In this document: in pieces, positions 33,534-44,700 of the stretch
Layout of the letters: every line of letters starts with the position of its first letter
Position numbering within the stretch: the first letter of the stretch is position 1
Assembly (NCBI RefSeq): GCF_046630445.1
Contig: NC_092333.1
Span: 340,704,501 to 340,768,500 of the forward strand
Length of the DNA stretch: 64,000 nucleotides
From: Rutidosis leptorrhynchoides
Lineage: Eukaryota > Streptophyta > Magnoliopsida > Asterales > Asteraceae
Direction: 5' to 3'
Made by a program: the position numbers and the translations under genes
Notes under the pieces: generated by a model
Databases searched by the model: none
What the model saw: only the letters and a program-made list of their open reading frames with translations
Told to the model about the DNA's origin: nothing

Positions 33534-33538
33534 ACACC
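33534..33538. other. Right target-site duplication of the Athila element (ACACC)
   Basis: Matches 20467-20471. Confidence 0.95.
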
Positions 33539-33935
33539 ATTGTGTGATGGTGCGTAAAATGGAGTGGATTGCGAGACAATCCCACAATTCATATGGTCCA
33601 AAAACTCTTGACTCATACACTCACTTCTTCCATCAGAGCGAAGTGCTTTAATGGTCTTTCCAAGCTGACTATCTACTTTATTTTGAACGTTTCAAAAACT
33701 TAGTGTTTATGTTTCAGCAAGTAAACATAACCATATGTGCTATAACCATCAGTTAATGTAATGAAGTATGATTCACCATTCTAGACATTGTTCTAAAAGG
33801 GCCACATACATCAATATGTATTAGTCCTAAAAGATCTTTAGCTCTTTCACCTAAATCAGAGAAAGGAGCCTTTGTCATCTTTTCATATAAATATGACTCG
33901 CATATATCAAATGACTCATAGCCAGTTAATTCCAA
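33539..33935 (-). pseudogene. Copia integrase N-terminal/core pseudogene
   Basis: 33935-33753 reads CESYLYEKMTKAPFSDLGER and LLGLIHIDVCGPF: the GAG-pre-integrase to integrase transition with the first catalytic Asp (HIDVCGPF). After a one-base shift near 33780 another frame reads ITLTDGYSTYGYVYLLKHK, then IKALRSDG with the second catalytic Asp region, up to the Athila insertion. The C-terminal half continues at 20466. Confidence 0.75.
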
Positions 33936-33995
33936 AAGTCCATTTGATTGGATTTTTGAAGTGAGTTGTTTGTGTATATGACAAAGACAACAATG

Positions 33996-34889
33996 TCATT
34001 GATAGGTCTTATTCAAGTCTTGCTTGAATCGTTTGGCGGTACAAGTATACACATAATTCTCATTTGAAATCACACCATGCATATCGATTCCAAAAATACC
34101 ATCACATGGATAGGTATTAAAATAAAAAATATTATCCTTAGAAACTGAAACACAAAAGTGCGTATATGCAAGTTCAAAACCAACATATTTCAAACTATGT
34201 AGCTCGTAATACTATGAGTGTAATGCCATTGTTCCAACAAAATAATGAGGTCACTTGGAAGAGTAAGCTCATAGGAATCAATGTCTTCAGCAGATGCTCA
34301 ATCCCCATTTCCAACTCGCAAATCCAATGTGTCTTTCTTAAGTTTAATACTTCTTCTCATTCCCTTCATATTGTTACAGATGTGAAGGCCACGACCAATA
34401 ACAAAAATCCAGGAATCACTAGAAGAAAAGATATAACTGTGTATAGAATATACTTGATTGTTAGTCACACCAGCTTCGCCATTTTTCAGCTTAGATTGGT
34501 AGATAGGATAATTCCTTCTCTAATGGTCAACTTTTCCACAATGAAAACATTTAGTGTCTTTTGTAGGGTTTCCTTCTTGGAAGGTGGAATATATTTCCTA
34601 GCAAATTATTTGGCATTTTCCTTCCACAATGTATTGGCTTATTCTTGTTCACCCCACCATCCATCTTCTTCTGCTCATCGAACAACATCCGATAAACACT
34701 TTGCAGAATAGCAACAATTGTGTCAGCAAGAGGATCGGGTAAGGGTTCTTTAATTTTATTCAACTTCTATTGATATTTGAGAACAATTCTCTTATTGCGG
34801 TGCTTGTCTAGGAAATTTGAACCATTAAGTTTATCTTTCTACAACAAAGAAGGAAGTGTGTTTTAGTTCACGTTTTGATTGTTTGACAT
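33996..34889 (-). pseudogene. Copia gag pseudogene
   Basis: The likely start is ATG 34889 (MSNNQNVN), followed after a stop by KDKLNGSNF, a typical copia Gag head. A large part of the Gag core is missing: the text jumps to a DEQKKM/basic linker (34763-34551) and a zinc knuckle CFHCGKVDH near 34555-34520, then stop and shift. 34193-33996 matches the GAG-pre-integrase segment. Several stops and a deletion make it inactive. Confidence 0.65.
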
Positions 34890-36553
34890 CTACAACATAT
34901 ATAAGATTCAATTTAGTATTTTTGATATTGAGCTTTAATAAATTAACTACCCAAGTTTTTGTTTATTTTTAAAAACAATTAATTTACGAAAGCCTAAGAT
35001 CCACATAGAGGTTCCATAGCCACATTTGTTGATCAGCTAGAAGTTATGGAGTCTATTGCTAGGTAGCGGGTACCAATTGCATTACAAGTGCAACTCTTAG
35101 ATCTTTATGAGACCTAGAGATATATGTAGTCCAACAACCCACTATTATCTACTAGCATGTTTTTCCCATCCTTTCCTCGAACTCAGGTCTCACAGTGAAT
35201 ACGATTAAGTCATCCAATTTGGAAACAGTGGAAATTCATGCTAGTCTCACTATATCAGAAAATCCACCTAGTGGCTATAATTCGATTAGGTCTCACCATA
35301 ACCAAAAAATAACGAGGAGTGTTTGCAAGCTCATTGAATGGCATGACTTAAATTTGACAGGTATTTCTAAAAAACTTTGTGTCAACGAATAATGCATGCA
35401 CACAAGATTCGCCACACTATTTGTTAAAATCATTTTAACCAATTATATATGTCGATCGTGTTTATGGGTCTAGTTTGTTATTTAATTTTTAGCATAAAAA
35501 TAACAAATACACAAACGTGTATCGTTTTAAAACAGTTTTAAAAGATGTCGCTCATATATATTATTTGAGTTTCAAAACTTTTAACGTTAAACTCATTAGA
35601 GTTAAACTTTATTTTAAAATCGTCAATTTTAATCTTTGAAGCTCTATACCAGTTTTATTTGATGTTAAATAATTTGAGTCTCAAAATTATTTAATTTTAA
35701 ACTCGTTAGATATTAAGCTTTTAAAATTATCAATTTTAATATTTGAAACCCGTTACCGGTTTTATTTAATGTTTTCATCAAAACATTTAGCATATATTAT
35801 AATCAACAATTATATATGAATGCGTAAAATAAAACACAATCATGCATCACACACATACATAGCCTAGCCCAAAAATTCTATGCTTGATCCCATGAGCCGA
35901 CATGAGATCAAGAGGTCAAACTAAGGACAATCCATAGCTCCCATTTGATTCAAGAACCAAATGAAAACTTGTCAAACACCATTGTTGTTAACTTGATCCA
36001 ATCGCCATCTTCTAAGCCAAATTACGCGTTGCATCTTTATCTTCAATCTTCATCTTGTTACATTATTTAAATTTGAAAAATTCAACTAATCTAGTACTTT
36101 TACAAATTGAAATAAACCTAAATACAATACTATGAAATTGAAAATAAATAAAATGCAACTTTGGCTTCTATGGCCTCCAAATAAATCAAAAAACAACATG
36201 GCATAAAATTACCGTAACCAACAATCACAACAATCATACATTGGTCGAGACATTATGGGCTATGTATGCAATCACAACTTAATAACAACATTATTAAACC
36301 TATATATGGCTTGTCCATGGTTACAATGCATGTGTATAACCATGGAACATAATAAATATTAAATAACCAACAATTATCCAAGCCATAACTATTAAATTCA
36401 AAATTTAAACAATGAATTTCTTCATATCTTATTCGTGCGTCATGAGGTAATCAACAAAGTTGACTTTCAAAACCATAAAGGTTTTGACTTTTACCAATTC
36501 ACCACAAAGCTAGATCTAAGAAATTACGTGATAATTAAGACGATGTAAAATCA
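34890..36553 (-). other. Copia 5' leader, no recognisable gene
   Basis: 1.66 kb between the PBS and the gag start. Frames on either strand are short and featureless. A repeated TTTTAAAATCGTCAATTTTAATCTTTGAA-like block near 35610 and 35715 is a local direct repeat of about 100 bases. The leader is long for a copia element. Confidence 0.45.
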
Positions 36554-36565
36554 GCTCTGATACCA
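36554..36565 (-). other. Copia primer-binding site (initiator tRNA-Met)
   Basis: On the minus strand TGGTATCAGAGC lies one base inside the 5' LTR; it is complementary to the 3' end of initiator tRNA-Met. Confidence 0.85.
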
Positions 36566-36566
36566 C

Positions 36567-37504
36567 TGATGGAAAATTGTGTGTACTTTTAACAATTCAG
36601 ATTAACGCAGTGGATAGTTAAAATAATAAACTTTTATTATTTTATGAACAACAATTACAAGATTAAATAACCACTTATTTAATAAAACATGCACATGATT
36701 ATCTTTTCCCAATGAGATCCAGTTACATCATAATAATTATTATGAATATAAATTTATAAAGTGAGTTAGTAATATACCTTTGCAAATTGATGTCCACTAG
36801 AAGGTTGAAACGAACACCTTATTGAAGAGAAACCTACGATCAAAGGATATGATCGTCTCTTTGGATAGTCCACTATACTTACAAACAACGACAATGAATG
36901 CTAGTCTAAACTCAAGTAACATATTATAATAATCGTATTATTATAATACAACAAAAATAATAATACTCCGTATGGTTTAGTATTTACTTTTCAATAGAAC
37001 TAAAAACAAACTGAGGTTGATTTACGTTTGTGCACCAAAAGAAATTGGCACCAAAATAAATTAGGAATTTTGTTTCTCTTATACACGTGATGAAGAGTCA
37101 AAAGGATGAGTTTCTCTTTTTTTCATTTTTCGTACTACACCCAAACACAAAGTATACTGAGTTATAGCTAGCCACCAACCCCGAAGTCTGTTAAGGAAAA
37201 ATATAAACGCGTAAATAATTTGTTTTCAATTCCATTCCCTTTTTAAAAGATACGGAGTATCAATTCTGTTATATGGAACAACGTTTGCAACTTATTGACC
37301 AAGTTACCAATGATATTATTTAATAATAATTAATAATTAATTAATATCTCAATTAATTATTTTATAATTAAATATTACTTGAGTAATATATATACAACAT
37401 ATATATATTTTATTTAACATCTAGGTGTATATATGTGTAACCCCCAAGGCTCAAATAAATTTAATCATATAATTATATGTTGTACCTTGCACATTAATCC
37501 TACA
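36567..37504 (-). repeat. Copia 5' LTR
   Basis: 938 bp; partner of the split LTR at 11646-17454. It abuts the PBS on its inner side and the ATCTT duplication on its outer side. Confidence 0.9.
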
Positions 37505-37544
37505 ATCTTCAAGCTCGTCTGCGTGAAAAACAGCTTTTAATCTT

Positions 37545-37709
37545 GTGTTTTTGGTATATGTAGCTCTATGGGCAATAGTTAAGGTTTCCCATTATAAAAT
37601 GATTCTATCATTTATTAGCTAATTCCATGCTAAATTAGAATTCAACTCACTTCAAATTTAAGAAGATCACTCATAACCGACACTTTCCATATAAGATTTA
37701 TAGCGGTAC
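37545..37709 (+). repeat. MULE left terminal inverted repeat
   Basis: Shares with the right end GGCAATAGTTAAGG, AAAATGATTCTATCATTTAT and ACTCATAACC in inverted order. The Harbinger insertion begins right behind it. Confidence 0.75.
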
Positions 37710-38048
37710 TAAGACCGTTATTAGTGGTGACGGGCGTGATGGGTGTTTTTGTGGGGTATAGTGCTGATTTGGCAAAGGTGATGGTGTGATGGAGTTTGTA
37801 GTGGTAGGCATCATGGTTGTGTGATGGGTTAAATTGGTCCCACATTTTAATTTTATTTTCATTTTTATTTGAATTATTATTATAATTATTATTTTTATTA
37901 TTTTTATTGTTATTATTATTTTTACTAATTATAACATATTAATTTTTTTTAACATCACTTTTATTAAAACATCAAACACGGTTACATTTTTTTGAAACTA
38001 AACACAAACATGGTTAACACAATTACAACGAGGATTAAGTTAAACATC

Positions 38049-38377
38049 TAGAAATCATCTGAATCATATAAAGGGAACTTGTCATCCGAATTATCCGAAT
38101 AGAACTTTACATCCGTGTCGTATTGTGGCCCGGAAGGTACATAGTCCTCTTCATCAGAATACACAATGTATTCTTTGAGAAATTCGGACTCTTAGAAAAA
38201 TCATACTTGTTTGTGGTCAACAGGTATGTCTTCTTTGAGAAATTCAAGCAGATCGGACAATTGATAATTGCGGACGTTCAAACAATACTCCCTTTGCTCA
38301 CCATCGGAGTAATTCTTGACCTGACGGTCGAATTCACCACTGAAGTTAACCTGTAGCATAACAGACATTTGACTCAT
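38049..38377 (-). pseudogene. Unrecognised acidic ORF of Harbinger 1, two stops
   Basis: ATG 38377 opens a frame with EYCLNVRNYQLSDLLEFLKE, interrupted by TGA and TAA near 38200 and continuing in the same frame as DEEDYVPSGPQYDTDVKFYS to a terminal YDSDDF. The region around the stops contains a short duplication (GAATTTCTCAAAGAA twice). The position next to the transposase could suit the second, Myb-like ORF of Harbinger elements, but I see no Myb tryptophan pattern. Function unknown. Confidence 0.35.
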
Positions 38378-38479
38378 TTTGAACTTGAATATGAGATGTT
38401 TAGTAAATTAAGAAGTAGGGGTATGAGGTATGATTTGATGAGAAATGAGGGGTTGTATTTATAGAGGTAGAATAAAGAT

Positions 38480-38770
38480 GTTGAATATGGCTTTAATAAT
38501 TAAAGCATCTCTGTTGAAAACAACTTTAATCAATAAAGCATCTATGTTGAATACAGCTTTAATTAAAGCATCTCTGTCGAAAACAGCTTTAATCAATATA
38601 ACATTTCTATTGAATAGAGCTTTAATTAAAGAATATCTGTTGAAAACAGCTTTAATCAATAAAACATCTATGTTGAATACAACTTTAATTAAAGAATCTT
38701 TGTTAAATACAGCTTTAATTAATAAAGAATCTCCGTTGAATACAGCTTTAATCAATAAATCATCTCTATT
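38480..38770. repeat. AAAGC-TTTAAT minisatellite inside Harbinger 1
   Basis: About eight imperfect copies of a 33-36-base unit (consensus pieces AAAGCATCTCTGTTGAA and ACAGCTTTAATTAAT). Units are multiples of three and lack stops, so both strands stay open here by chance; I do not call a gene. Confidence 0.85.
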
Positions 38771-39716
38771 TGAATAACTATATAAAAAATAAAGCGAAAT
38801 TTACACAAATTCAAATTAAAAATTACAAAATTTATTAAAATTAATAAGTCGACAATTACAACTGATTCAACTTATTCAAATTAAACATACTACAAACTGA
38901 AAGTAAATTAAGCGTTTAAACTTCTAAATTTTGGTGGAAGGCCCCAAATATGTTCAGTGAGATCATGTCAAAGTTGGTCATGAATGTTTCTATCTCGGTA
39001 TTTCTTGTTCTCTTACATCACGACTTGTAGATCGATTCCTTACATAGTTAGGATTAGCTTCATCAGTCCTAAGTAATTCTTCCTCAAGCCATGTAATGTT
39101 GTAGCCATTATCCTTGACTATCATGTTGTGAAAGAGCACACAACGATACAATATTCGCCTCAACTTGTTGACACTGTGTGGTCGTCCAGCCATTTGTAAT
39201 ATATGGAATCTACCCTGAAGAATACCGAATGTTCTCTCGACATCTTTACGCGCACTTTCTTGAAATCTTTTAAATTTTGCACGTGGCTCATCGGTTGGGG
39301 TCGAATACGCCTTCATCAACGTTGACCAATCTGGATAAATACCGTCCGCCAAATAATAGCCATTTGTGTATTCATTTCCATTTACAGTAAATGGAGCAAA
39401 GGTGCAGTTCCATTCTTGATGTCATCAAACAACGAAGATTGATTCAAAACACTAACATCAGTGTTTACACCTGCGACACCGAAGAATGCATGCCAAATCC
39501 ATGTATCATCTGAAGCAACTGCTTCAATAACTATGGTCGGGTGACCTTGATGACCACTAGTATATTGCCATTTCCAAGTAGTTGGACAATTTTCCACTTC
39601 CAGTGCATGCAGTCAATGCTTCCAAGCATTCCTCTAAACCCATGTTTTTCTTCGTGTGCACAATAGAAACGAGCTATATCGCTACTGTAAGACCCTATTT
39701 CCTGTTTCAATTCAAT

Positions 39717-39792
39717 GGGACGTCGTCCCAATTACTGGACGCCATCATGTCCTTTTGTACTAGACGATGTCCCACATTCCAGACGCCGTCCA
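39717..39792 (+). repeat. Four-unit palindrome array near the 5' end of the solo LTR
   Basis: Cores GACGTCGTC, GACGCCATC, GACGATGTC and GACGCCGTC start at 39719, 39738, 39763 and 39782: spacings 19, 25, 19. Confidence 0.85.
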
Positions 39793-40063
39793 AATGTGAT
39801 GATGGGCCAGCTGTTAGTTTTGTTTTAAAAAAGGGGCAAATTGGTAATTTCACTTAGGTGTCGGTTTGGAGCCTTCAAAGCTGATCCATTGGCCATTTGT
39901 AGATCTCATTCACCCACACAAACACTCTCTTCAAACCCTAGTGAGAGAAACTCACTTCTAGTGAGAGAGAGAGCTTGATTTGGAGAAGAAGGAGTCGAAT
40001 TCTCACCAAAGCTCAGGTTTTAAAATTGTTCATCTCGTTCACGGCTACGTTGTGGTAGTGTTG

Positions 40064-41349
40064 GTAAGTTCAAACTCCGAATTTCATTTGTTAGAATTGA
40101 TATTCAAGTTAGGGTTTGAGGTTGATTAGTTGTGAAACCCTCTTAGATGATTAAGTGGGTTTATAGTGACTAGTTATTATGGTCACTTTGCGGGTTTAGG
40201 TTGGTTGATGTTTTGGCCATGATTAGGCTTTGATAATGGGTATAATCACTAGTGTTAGTGATTATGAAAGTGTTGGAACCCATTTGGGGATATTTGGTTG
40301 ATTAATTTTGAAATGGGTCAAAATTAGGGTTTGTATGTCAATTTGGGCAAGATAAGTGTTTAACACTTGTGTTCGGGTTTAATTGGCATATTAGGACCAT
40401 TTTCACTTGTGTTAGTGATTATTGGTTAGTTTGGGCGCGATTTGTTCTTGGAAGTGCAATTGGGTCGAAATTGCACTAAGTATCAACTGGGTTGGTTAGT
40501 AAGTCCACCCTAATTGTGTTGTTTGTATTGTGATAATGGAATAGGTAATTTTTATTGACGTGTTGCGGATTTGTTCGGTTACATTCATCAAGACGACAAG
40601 GTGAGTGTTAATATCCTATGTGAATATGTATGCATAGGATGGGTGCGGTTCGGGTGAAGTGGTTCTCGGTTATAGAGCTCACTTTACATATAGGTGGATT
40701 TGATGGACTTGTGTATAGGTCCAATTGGCACGGTTGTGCATTTTGGTTGACTACCTTTGGCGAGGTGCACACTTGTGTGTACTTTATCACATGGACTTGT
40801 GATGTGGAGTTATATAATCCCGATGTAGTGGGATTGGTATTGAGTTATGGATGAGTAACCCCGATGATGTGTGTTTTGAGGAGGTAGTGAATCTCGGGTA
40901 GTGTGGATTCATGATGACTCGGGTTGTTCGGTCATCTTATTGATGAGGTAGTGAATCTCGGGTAGTACGAAATCACTAAGACACGGGTAGTTCGGCCAAC
41001 CTCGGTTGTTGAAGTGGTAAAGGAAGTGAATCTCGGGTTGTGAGAATTCACTAAGGCTCGGGTTGTTCGGCCATCCTTCATGGGTTTAAGGTAAAGGGGT
41101 TAACCTTGTCGTATTATCGGATGTATTTTGTATATGCGTATATATACTTATTGTATGTTGTAGCTAATCTTACGGATTTGGCTTGGTGGTACGTTAGGTA
41201 TAACTTTGCTTAGTTAAGCTCGGATTGCGGTATGTGTTTACTATTTGTGTGTTTGCGATACGTATTCATTTTATGCATATATATGTATGTAGTATATTCT
41301 CACTCACTAAGCGTTAGCTTACCCTCTCGTTGTTTACTTTTTTTTATAG
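40064..41349 (+). other. Predicted intron inside the solo LTR
   Basis: Donor TTG|GTAAGT at 40064 and acceptor TTTTTATAG at 41349. About 45 bases upstream of the acceptor the conserved CACTCACTAAGC and TTAGCTTACC could hold a branch point, followed by a pyrimidine tract. The same pair of blocks occurs in the LTR at 56931-59355 (57814-59036). Confidence 0.45.
40885..41090 (+). repeat. Tandem hairpin array, solo LTR
   Basis: About six units with a constant CTCGGGTWGT loop and changing complementary arms: TGAATC/GATTCA, GATGA/TCATC, AGTGA/TCACT, AGTGAAT/ATTCACT, GGC/GCC. Confidence 0.8.
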
Positions 41350-41696
41350 ATTCGCATGGAGGCGGTGGCTCGGGTAAGCATGGGGACTAGTGGACTTGCG
41401 TAGTTGCTTAGAAGGCATGCTTTTGTATTAGATTCGGATTGGGTAGCGTATCCTCAATCACCATGCTCGGTCTTTATTTTTGTGCTAAAACTCACGTGGT
41501 CGAAAACTTGTATTGTGTACGAAAGTCGTAAAATGGCCGATGTGGGCCCGGTGTTGTAAAACTTGTTTTATCGTGGGAAATTCTTAGTTTTAATTATTAT
41601 AACATGTTGTGAAAACCATTTCGTCTAAAAGTGTCGGGAAGCGGGTTTTCCGCTCGCATGAAAATGAAAAAACTGACCAGAAACTTTTAGTTCATT

Positions 41697-41775
41697 TGGA
41701 CGCCGTCCAAAAGGCTTGGACACCGTCCTGGGCTTCACAACTGGACGCCGTCTAGATAACTAGACGCCGTCCAGA
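41697..41775 (+). repeat. Four-unit palindrome array near the 3' end of the solo LTR
   Basis: Cores start at 41699, 41719, 41744 and 41763: spacings 20, 25, 19. The first has 7-base arms (TTTGGAC-GCC-GTCCAAA). The last two form a 15-base inverted repeat around ATAA with one central mismatch. Confidence 0.85.
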
Positions 41776-42683
41776 TACACTGTTCTACAAAAAAAAAATT
41801 AAGTCGTGTTTTCGGTTGGATAACGGGTTGGGTCGTTACAGCTACTCGATGATTTTCTCAAATATTCATCAACATACAGTTCCAAAATACATTTACAAAA
41901 GCTATTGAGACAGAGAATTGATGTACCTTCAGCCATTTGTAATTATTCATCAAACATGTCCACTTTTGTACCGTAAGCCAATTGACGCAACGCGGATGTA
42001 CATTTCTGTATCGTAGTAAAACCTTGTCGACCAAGAGCATCATTTTTTTGTTTAAAATATTCAAAATGAAGTGGTAATTGATCGACATTGTAATTAATTA
42101 TATCATTGGCGATATGCTTAAATAATCTACTACTCATTCTAAAACGTCTCCTGATTCTATTTTCAGGACAAATTGGATTCTCTTGGAAGTAGTGTTTGTG
42201 TAGGTTTTTGCCTGCAAGTTCACGATCTCTACAATTGTAAATTCTAGATTGTGGAACTCGATCATTGTTTGCAGCCTCTTTAGCTGCAGCCTCTTCAGCA
42301 TCTAATTATTCGGCCATTTCTCGTATAATATTCAATTCATCTTCATCATCCGAATTCCATATATCAAAAAGTTTAAACAAAGCTTTTGCCATTGAATTTT
42401 TTGTAAGTATAGAAGTGGTATATTGAAGAAAGTGTGTGAAAAATTAAAATGAGAAGAGTGATATTTAAAAAAAAATTTAATTAATTAATTGAAAATTGTT
42501 AACGGGTATATAGCCCTTTCAACCTTCCACGTAGCTACCAGCGATTAGATAAACAAATTTCATCGTCTGCAACTCGAAGGGTGATGCACTCATCACGCCT
42601 GAAACTTTTTCCCTCCATCACACCGCACATGGGCTCGATGGGGGTGATTTGGGTCCGATAACACTGCACTATGGGTGGTCTAA

Positions 42684-42848
42684 ATAAAATAATTTTAGGA
42701 TATTTTGTCTAAATAACACACTATCGTCTGTAATAAATAGTCAAATATAATTGATACGTAAACAAAATATTTTATTTTGAGAATTATCATTTTCTATTAT
42801 CTTATTCATATTTTTAATAGTAAATCAACACTAGTAAATGTAAGAATC
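42684..42848 (+). other. MULE internal sequence, no gene
   Basis: AT-rich stretch between Harbinger 1 and the copia relic; nothing recognised. Confidence 0.5.
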
Positions 42849-42923
42849 TATTGGTGATAACAGACCTAATTAGCCACAGGTTCTTCTTCCAATTCTGATG
42901 GTTCTATTCCACTAAACACCATC

Positions 42924-43710
42924 TTGCACATGCTTACCATTAAATTGACATCTATAAATTATCTGTTATGGAGGCATCAAGTTTTTCCTTTACTTGATTA
43001 TCAAAAACTTATGCCCTATCTTGATGGTAAAACAAAAATTCCTTCTCATACAGTGGTTGTTAATGAAGTTTCTTCTCCAAATCCAGATTACAAAATATGG
43101 CAAGAAGGTGATCAGCGTGCTCGCATCATTATTCAATCTTCTCTCTCTGAGGAGTCGATGTCAGTCATACTTGGTGTCTCGACTGCTCACAAAATTTGGA
43201 GTGCTCTTGAGGACTTCTATAGCCATGATTCATTGGATCGTATGCACACCTTAAGAGACTCTCTTAGGCAACTACAAAAAGGTTCTTCAACCATTTCTGA
43301 ATATGGGTAAAAATTCAAGAATTTGTGTGATCAACTTGCCTCCATAGGACATGCTGTGGATGACTTAGATAAAGTTCATTGGTTCTTGTGTGGTTTAGGT
43401 CCATCCTTTGAAACCTTTGCCACAACTCAACGAGTTATTAGACCACGCCCCACTTTTCGTAGCTTATATTCCCAAGCCGAGAGTCACGAGCTCTTTCTTA
43501 ACTCGGTCCACCAAACCATGCCTCCACATGCTGCCTTTGTAGCACGTTCCTCTGATTAAGGACATACCACTTATTATAATAATCGTGGATGAGGGCGTGG
43601 TAATTACAATAATAGCCGTGGAAATTTTTCTGGACGAGGCCACGGTCGACGAGCCCCCCGCTGTTAGCTATGTCGAACAAATGGACACTACGCCTCTTCC
43701 TACCCTGATC
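42924..43710 (+). pseudogene. Copia gag pseudogene
   Basis: The Gag domain (SINYLLWRHQVFPLLDYQKL, KIWQEGDQRARIII, DSLDRMHTLRDSLRQLQKGS) runs from about 42924. In-frame stops lie at 43308-43310, 43557-43559 and in the RG-rich tail; a knuckle-like CRTNGHYA follows near 43670. The first usable ATG is 42930 (MLTIKLTS); the usual N-terminal residues are altered. Confidence 0.75.
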
Positions 43711-44700
43711 TTCACACATTTGCTAGTCGCACACCTGCTATTGATGCGAACCTTGCTCGGGCTTTTCATTCAAGTTGTCACGTTACCAATAATACCCCTG
43801 ACTGGTATGTTGACTCTGGTGCATCTACACACATCACGGCATCTGTCTCTAATTTGGACTCGCATACTCTGTGTACATGTAATGATAAAGTCATGATTGG
43901 TGATGGTACTAATCTGTCAATCACTCACCATGGCTTTAAATCTCTTTCTAATGACATTAAACTACTTGATGTACTTGTCATTCCATTCATTACCAAGAAT
44001 TTGCTATCGGTAAGCAAGCTTACTAATGATAACCCTGTGGATATTTTGTTCTTAAACAGTTGGTTTCTTATTCAGAACAGGAACACAAAAGCAGTACTAG
44101 CTACAGGAAGAAGACATAATGAGTTATACATTCTTGAGCGAGGGCAAAAGGCATTTGTTTCTCATCTACATATGCGTTCATTACAAGGATCCTACGAGCT
44201 TTGGCAAAGTAGATTAGGGCAAGTTAATTTTTCTATTATTTCATTATTGAACAAGCTAGTACAATTGTCAGTTACATCTTTATTACCGACACCTCGTTTA
44301 TGCTCTTCTTGTCAACTATCTAACAGTAAGCGTTTAGCTTTTACTATTAATGAAAAAAGATCGTCTCATGTTTTAGATTTAATACATTGTGATCTATGGG
44401 GACCAGCACCTGTTACCTCCACGCATGGCTATCGTTATTATGCTATTTTTGTAGATGATTATTCACGTTTTACTTGGTTTTATCCTCTTAAAAACAAAGC
44501 TGAATTTTATGACATTTTTGTTGCTTTTTAAAGCTTGTTCAGACTCAATTTGCTTGCAAGATAAAAACTTTTCAAAGTGATGGAGGTACCGAGTTCTTAA
44601 ATAATCGGATTCGAACATTACTTGTTGATAATGGTACTCATCACTGCATGTCATGTCCATATACTCCTGAGCAAAATGGGCGTGCGGAATGAAAACATCG
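43711..44700 (+). pseudogene. Copia protease and integrase N-terminal pseudogene
   Basis: A retropepsin DWYVDSGASTHIT motif is read near 43800-43840 after a frameshift. The long frame 43854-44531 holds the protease tail, the GAG-pre-integrase region, a C-x2-C (CSSCQL) and the integrase start (LIHCDLWGPAPVTS, first catalytic Asp; AIFVDDYSRFTWFYPL). A TAA at 44529-44531 and a shift separate it from FQSDGGTEF (second Asp) and PEQNGRAE (catalytic Glu) near 44570-44690. Confidence 0.75.

Larger units (their letters stand above)
11646..37504 (-). mobile_element. Ty1/copia retrotransposon, old, split by two nested insertions (TSD ATCTT)
   Basis: ATCTT occurs at 11641-11645 and again at 37505-37509. 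Both LTRs start (plus strand) with TGATGG and end with CCTACA. The left LTR is 11646-12191 plus 17061-17454 (about 940 bases); the right one is 36567-37504 (938). The minus-strand order is right LTR, PBS, gag, integrase, RT, RNase H, purine tract, left LTR, so this is Ty1/copia. Without its insertions it is about 7.9 kb. By eye the first 200 bases of the two LTRs differ at roughly 8 percent, and the coding frames are broken in many places, so it is an old, dead copy. A 4.86-kb insertion sits in its 3' LTR and a 13.06-kb Athila in its integrase region. Confidence 0.85.
39686..41840 (+). repeat. Solo LTR, 2155 bp, TSD GCTAC
   Basis: TGTAAGACCC at the left, GGGTCGTTACA at the right, GCTAC at 39681-39685 and 41841-41845; there is no internal coding part. 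It disrupts Harbinger transposase 1. It shares with the chromovirus LTR at 56931-59355 a donor-like block (CTCGTTC...GTGTTGGTAAGT), an acceptor-like block (CACTCACTAAGC...TAGCTTACCC...CTCGTTGTTT) and hairpin/palindrome arrays, so the two are related families. Confidence 0.9.
38908..42392 (-). pseudogene. Harbinger (DDE_Tnp_4) transposase pseudogene 1
   Basis: ATG 42392 starts MAKALFKLFDIWNSDDEDEL. The N-terminal domain follows (RRRFRMSSRLFKHIA, LGRQGFTTIQKCTSALRQLAYGTKVDMFDE). The solo LTR cuts the gene at 41840/39686. After it come ARFYCAHEEKHGFRGMLGS, IDCMHW (first catalytic D), GVNTDVSVLNQS (second D) and RKDVERTFGILQGRF (catalytic E). Breaks: TAA at 42306-42308 and 41943-41945, one-base shifts near 39590, 39400 and 39010, and a TGA near 38960. 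The protein would have cut and pasted elements with 3-bp TSDs; here it is dead. Confidence 0.8.
37713..42680 (-). mobile_element. PIF/Harbinger element 1 (TSD TAA), with a nested solo LTR
   Basis: TAA at 37710-37712 and 42681-42683 flank ends starting GACCG (left) and GACCACCC (right, complement); inside the ends TAGTG and GCGTGATG recur on both sides. It holds a Harbinger-type transposase relic on minus. Without the 2.16-kb solo LTR it is about 2.8 kb. It inserted into the MULE. Confidence 0.75.

Noticed and set aside
34166-34711. 181-residue plus-strand frame
   Set aside because: Opposite strand of the copia gag relic, whose zinc knuckle reads on minus.
38445-38777. 110-residue frame as a gene
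   Set aside because: It is the minisatellite translated; the opposite strand is equally open.
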